Assembly: GCA_023150875.1 (NCBI GenBank)
Contig: JAKLKC010000011.1
Location: forward strand, 62,001-126,000
Length of the DNA stretch: 64,000 bases
Direction of reading: 5' to 3'
Source of the DNA: Myxococcota bacterium
GTDB taxonomy: Bacteria; Myxococcota_A; UBA796; UBA9615; JAKLKC01
Under the pieces are notes generated by a model. The model was not told where the DNA came from. It saw only the letters and a program-made list of their open reading frames with translations, and made no database searches. Each line of letters begins with the position of its first letter. The stretch's first letter is position 1. Shown here piece after piece: positions 62,028-64,000 of this stretch. Made by a program: the position numbers and the translations under genes.

Positions 62028-63018
62028 CGATGGCCGCCACGGGGGAGCCCGCCCGCCGCCTCGCCAGGGGCTCGCGGAACGCCACCGTGCCCGCGCCGGC
62101 GTCGATCTCCACCTCCGCCCCGATGGGGAAGCACAGGTTCGTGGCGCCGTGGCCGAAGGGCAGGTCCCAGACCATCGCCAGGGGCAGGTCCCGCAGGCAC
62201 CGGGACACCACGTCCCGCAGGCCGTAGGAGGCCCCCTCCCCCACCGGGCAGTCCACGAACTCCCCGAAGGCGATCCCCACCGCGTGGTCGAAGAGCCCCG
62301 CCTGGCGGACCTGTTGGAGCATCCGGTCGATGCGGTAGGCCCTCTCGCCGACGTCCTCCAGGAAGACCACCGCCCCCCGGGTGTCCACCTGCCAGGGCGT
62401 CCCGCAGCTCGCCGCCACCATCGTCAGGGAGCCGCCACAGGCCCGCCCCCGGGCCACGCCGGGGCTCAGGCAATGCCAGTAGGCGTCCCCCCGCGCCTGG
62501 AGGGGGGGCAGGCGTTCCGACCGGGTCAGGGCCGCCAGCAGGCGCTCCCGGGAGGGCTCGTCCACCCGCCCGGGGAGCCCCGCCGCCATGGGCCCGTGGA
62601 GGGAGACCAGGCCGGTCCGGTCCGCCAGGGCGTTGAGCAGGACGGTGAGGTCGGAGCAGCCCACCAGGGGCTTGGGGTGGCGGCGGACGAGGTCGAAGTC
62701 GAGGGAGGGGAGGAGCTGCTGGCACCCCGTCCCCCCCCGCACGGCGACGACGGCGTCCACATCCGGATCCTCGAACGCCTGGTGGATCTCGGCCACCCTC
62801 CGCCGCGCCGGCCCGGCGAGGTAGTGGGCGCGGTCCGCGATGTCGCTCCGGTAGACCACCCGGAAACCCCGGGACTCCCACCAGGAGACGCCCTCGGCGA
62901 AGGCGCGGGGGTCGAAGGCCGAGGAGGGCGCGACGAGCTGCACCGTCGCCCCCTGCCCCAGGACGCCGCCGCGGATGGGGGCGGGACGGGGCGCATCCGT
63001 GCTTGCGGGCTCACCCAT
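62017..63018 (-). CDS. LD-carboxypeptidase (peptidase S66, LdcA/MccF family)
   Basis: This 333-residue S66 serine peptidase has Ser122 in KPLVGCSDLTVLL, the nucleophile elbow, Glu in AVVFLEDVGERAYRIDRMLQ and His in LPFGHGATNLCFP. VRGGTGCQQLLPSLDFDLV is the family N-domain motif. LdcA removes the terminal D-Ala from recycled murein tetrapeptides; MccF relatives cleave microcin C. The absence of a signal peptide fits cytoplasmic recycling. It overlaps the serine hydrolase gene and starts downstream of tRNA-Arg. Confidence 0.92.
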   Translation of the reverse strand: MGEPASTDAPRPAPIRGGVLGQGATVQLVAPSSAFDPRAFAEGVSWWESRGFRVVYRSDIADRAHYLAGPARRRVAEIHQAFEDPDVDAVVAVRGGTGCQQLLPSLDFDLVRRHPKPLVGCSDLTVLLNALADRTGLVSLHGPMAAGLPGRVDEPSRERLLAALTRSERLPPLQARGDAYWHCLSPGVARGRACGGSLTMVAASCGTPWQVDTRGAVVFLEDVGERAYRIDRMLQQVRQAGLFDHAVGIAFGEFVDCPVGEGASYGLRDVVSRCLRDLPLAMVWDLPFGHGATNLCFPIGAEVEIDAGAGTVAFREPLARRRAGSPVAAIDGG

Positions 63019-63063
63019 CGTGTCGGCGGTGGACCAGGCGCGGGCGTGGCGACGTGGAGGTGT

Positions 63064-63139
63064 TGGTGGCCCCGGCAGGAATCGAACCTGCGGCCCCCCG
63101 CTTAGGAGGCGGATGCTCTATCCACTGAGCTACGAGGCC
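63064..63139 (-). tRNA. tRNA-Arg (anticodon CCT)
   Basis: The 76-base minus-strand sequence folds as a standard tRNA with encoded CCA. The acceptor stem is GGCCTCG/CGGGGCC with one G-U pair. The D-arm is GCTC/GAGC, the anticodon stem TCCGC/GCGGG with loop CTCCTAA, and the T-arm GCAGG-TTCGATT-CCTGC. The anticodon CCT reads AGG (Arg). A strong promoter lies just upstream. It is a single gene with no integrase nearby. Confidence 0.96.
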
Positions 63140-63150
63140 CCATCGGCGGC

Positions 63151-63179
63151 GTTGTAGCAACGGCCGCGCCCCCTGGCAA
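63151..63179 (-). promoter_or_regulatory. Sigma-70-type promoter of tRNA-Arg
   Basis: TTGCCA (63174-63179) and TACAAC (63151-63156) are separated by exactly 17 bases, with TGC before the -10. The predicted transcription start lies about 5 bases before the tRNA. Confidence 0.7.
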
Positions 63180-63238
63180 GCCCAGGCGTGCCGGACCGCC
63201 GCCGGGGAGGCCCGCGGGATCCCCTCGCCCCGCGTTCC

Positions 63239-63267
63239 TTGACGGGGCCCAGGGGGCGTGGTACCTC
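63239..63267 (+). promoter_or_regulatory. Candidate promoter of the lipoprotein gene
   Basis: TTGACG (63239-63244) and TACCTC (63262-63267) are 17 bases apart, with TGG before the -10. The predicted leader to ATG 63359 is about 85 bases. Confidence 0.45.
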
Positions 63268-63358
63268 AGTCGCCATCCTCGGGGTCCGCCGCGCTCCTCC
63301 GCGCGGTCCTCCGGGGGGACCACCGTCCGGGTCCGGCGCGGGCGGGTCGGAGTGCTGC

Positions 63359-64000
63359 ATGGTCTTCCACCTTCGGGGTCTCGCCCTCGGCGCATGCTCG
63401 GCCTTCCTGCTCTCGTCCTCGGGCTGCACCGACCAGACGCCGGCGGACGACGACACCTCGGGCACGGACGACGACGCGACCCCCGGCGACGACGACTCCA
63501 CTCCCCCCCCCGACGACGACACCACCCCCGACGACGGGATCCCCGACACGTACCGCGGGCTCTACGTCTCGATGCAGCTCGACGGCTCGGGCAACCCGGT
63601 GGTGGCCTACTACGACAAGGACACCACCGGGGTCGGGATCGCCCGCTTCGACGGCTCCGCGTGGATGCGGACGGCTCCCCCCGACCTGGGCAACCCCGTC
63701 AGCCCCGAGAAGGCGTGGATGGACTCCAAGGACTGGGGCAAGCACGTGTCCTTCGTCCTCTCGGGGACCACCTGGCACCTGGCCTTCCAGGACGTCACCG
63801 CAAAGACCCTGAAGTACGCCAGCTCCTCCGACGGCGGGAAGACCTGGACCGTCGAGGACGCCGACGCCGCCACCGGGGGCGGACTGTTCGCCTCCCTCGC
63901 CCTGGACTCCTCGGGGAGCCCCGCCATCGCCCACCACAACTCCACCGGCAAGGACCTGCGCCTCGCCCGCCGGAGCGGGGGCTCCTGGAGCGCTTCGGTG
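63359..64000 (+). CDS. Lipoprotein with Asp-triplet linker and sialidase-like repeats (3' end outside window)
   Basis: The first 214 codons of a lipoprotein begin MVFHLRGLALGACSAFLLSS, with the lipid Cys23 just after. A linker of repeated Asp triplets follows (PADDDTSGTDDDATPGDDD), closely like the linker of the surface protein at 33000-34202. The remainder shows BNR/sialidase-like strand units (GNPVVAYYDKDTTGVGIARF, TLKYASSSDGGKTWTVEDAD, SPAIAHHNSTGKDLRLARRS). It is probably anchored on the outer membrane with the beta-propeller held outward. GGAG precedes ATG 63359. The C-terminus is outside the window. Confidence 0.8.
   Translation, partial: MVFHLRGLALGACSAFLLSSSGCTDQTPADDDTSGTDDDATPGDDDSTPPPDDDTTPDDGIPDTYRGLYVSMQLDGSGNPVVAYYDKDTTGVGIARFDGSAWMRTAPPDLGNPVSPEKAWMDSKDWGKHVSFVLSGTTWHLAFQDVTAKTLKYASSSDGGKTWTVEDADAATGGGLFASLALDSSGSPAIAHHNSTGKDLRLARRSGGSWSASV

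Noticed and set aside
56340-62636. Plus-strand open frame of about 2100 codons across lptD, folC, accD and downstream genes
   Set aside because: It is antisense to genes with clear motifs. The composition is Arg/Pro/Gly noise, and it crosses several gene boundaries.
63064-63139. tRNA-Arg as an integration site of a mobile element
   Set aside because: No integrase, transposase, direct repeat of the tRNA end or shift in composition is seen on either side.
1-64000. CRISPR arrays, insertion sequences, prophage genes
   Set aside because: No regularly spaced repeats, transposase or integrase sequences, or phage structural genes were seen on either strand.

Overview
The window is very GC-rich bacterial chromosome (roughly 70-75% GC by eye) with densely packed genes, almost all ending in TGA. 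Gene content points to the Myxococcota or a related deltaproteobacterial lineage. The signs are a gspCDEF type II secretion operon, paired zinc-ribbon/TPR membrane proteins, a TolQ-TolR-TolR motor set laid out like Myxococcus AglRQS, lipoproteins with MopE-type Asp/Cys repeats, Asp-Asp-Asp linkers, and a surface protein with a MYXO-CTERM-like tail. Nothing fixes a genus, and the organism is probably uncultured.

Layout. 1-6852 (minus): gspC-gspD-gspE-gspF, with gspF cut by the window start. 7470-8438: nucleotidyltransferase-like protein. 8469-12466 (minus): HEAT/cyclophilin lipoprotein coupled to a discoidin/beta-propeller protein. 12715-17407: UbiA-family prenyl-phosphate transferase, then ribF and a YkgJ-type protein on minus, then a LolD/MacB-type ATPase and a flippase on plus. 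17408-25750 (minus): two zinc-ribbon TPR proteins, a UvrD/PcrA helicase, glmU and ssb. 25862-31460 (minus): envelope lipoprotein, large secreted protein, SprT-like metalloprotease and a double retropepsin-TPR protein. 31461-32077 holds no convincing gene but several strong inverted repeats.

32078-37358 encodes surface proteins. 37552-46561: a receiver-like membrane protein, a pilin-like protein, parE and parC, and a VanZ-sulfatase fusion. 47204-49074: the TolQ/TolR/TolR motor operon. 49168-52729: a class I amidotransferase, a second sulfatase and an aminotransferase. 52951-55080: a three-part protein (TRAFs-binding-like TPR region, trypsin-like protease, TIR domain), the best candidate for an undescribed conflict or signalling system. 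55225-60869: 3-hydroxyacyl-CoA dehydrogenase, then the accD-folC-lptD operon on minus. 60951-63139 (minus): serine hydrolase, LD-carboxypeptidase and tRNA-Arg(CCT). The plus-strand lipoprotein at 63359 runs off the end.

Much of the window serves the cell envelope: type II secretion, LPS export (lptD), peptidoglycan precursor and recycling (glmU, S66 peptidase, serine hydrolase), fatty-acid initiation (accD), glycan export, a proton-driven motor and many lipoproteins. A recurrent extended -10 promoter, TGCTAnnnT, lies before many genes. In several cases it is so close to the start codon that the transcripts should be leaderless.
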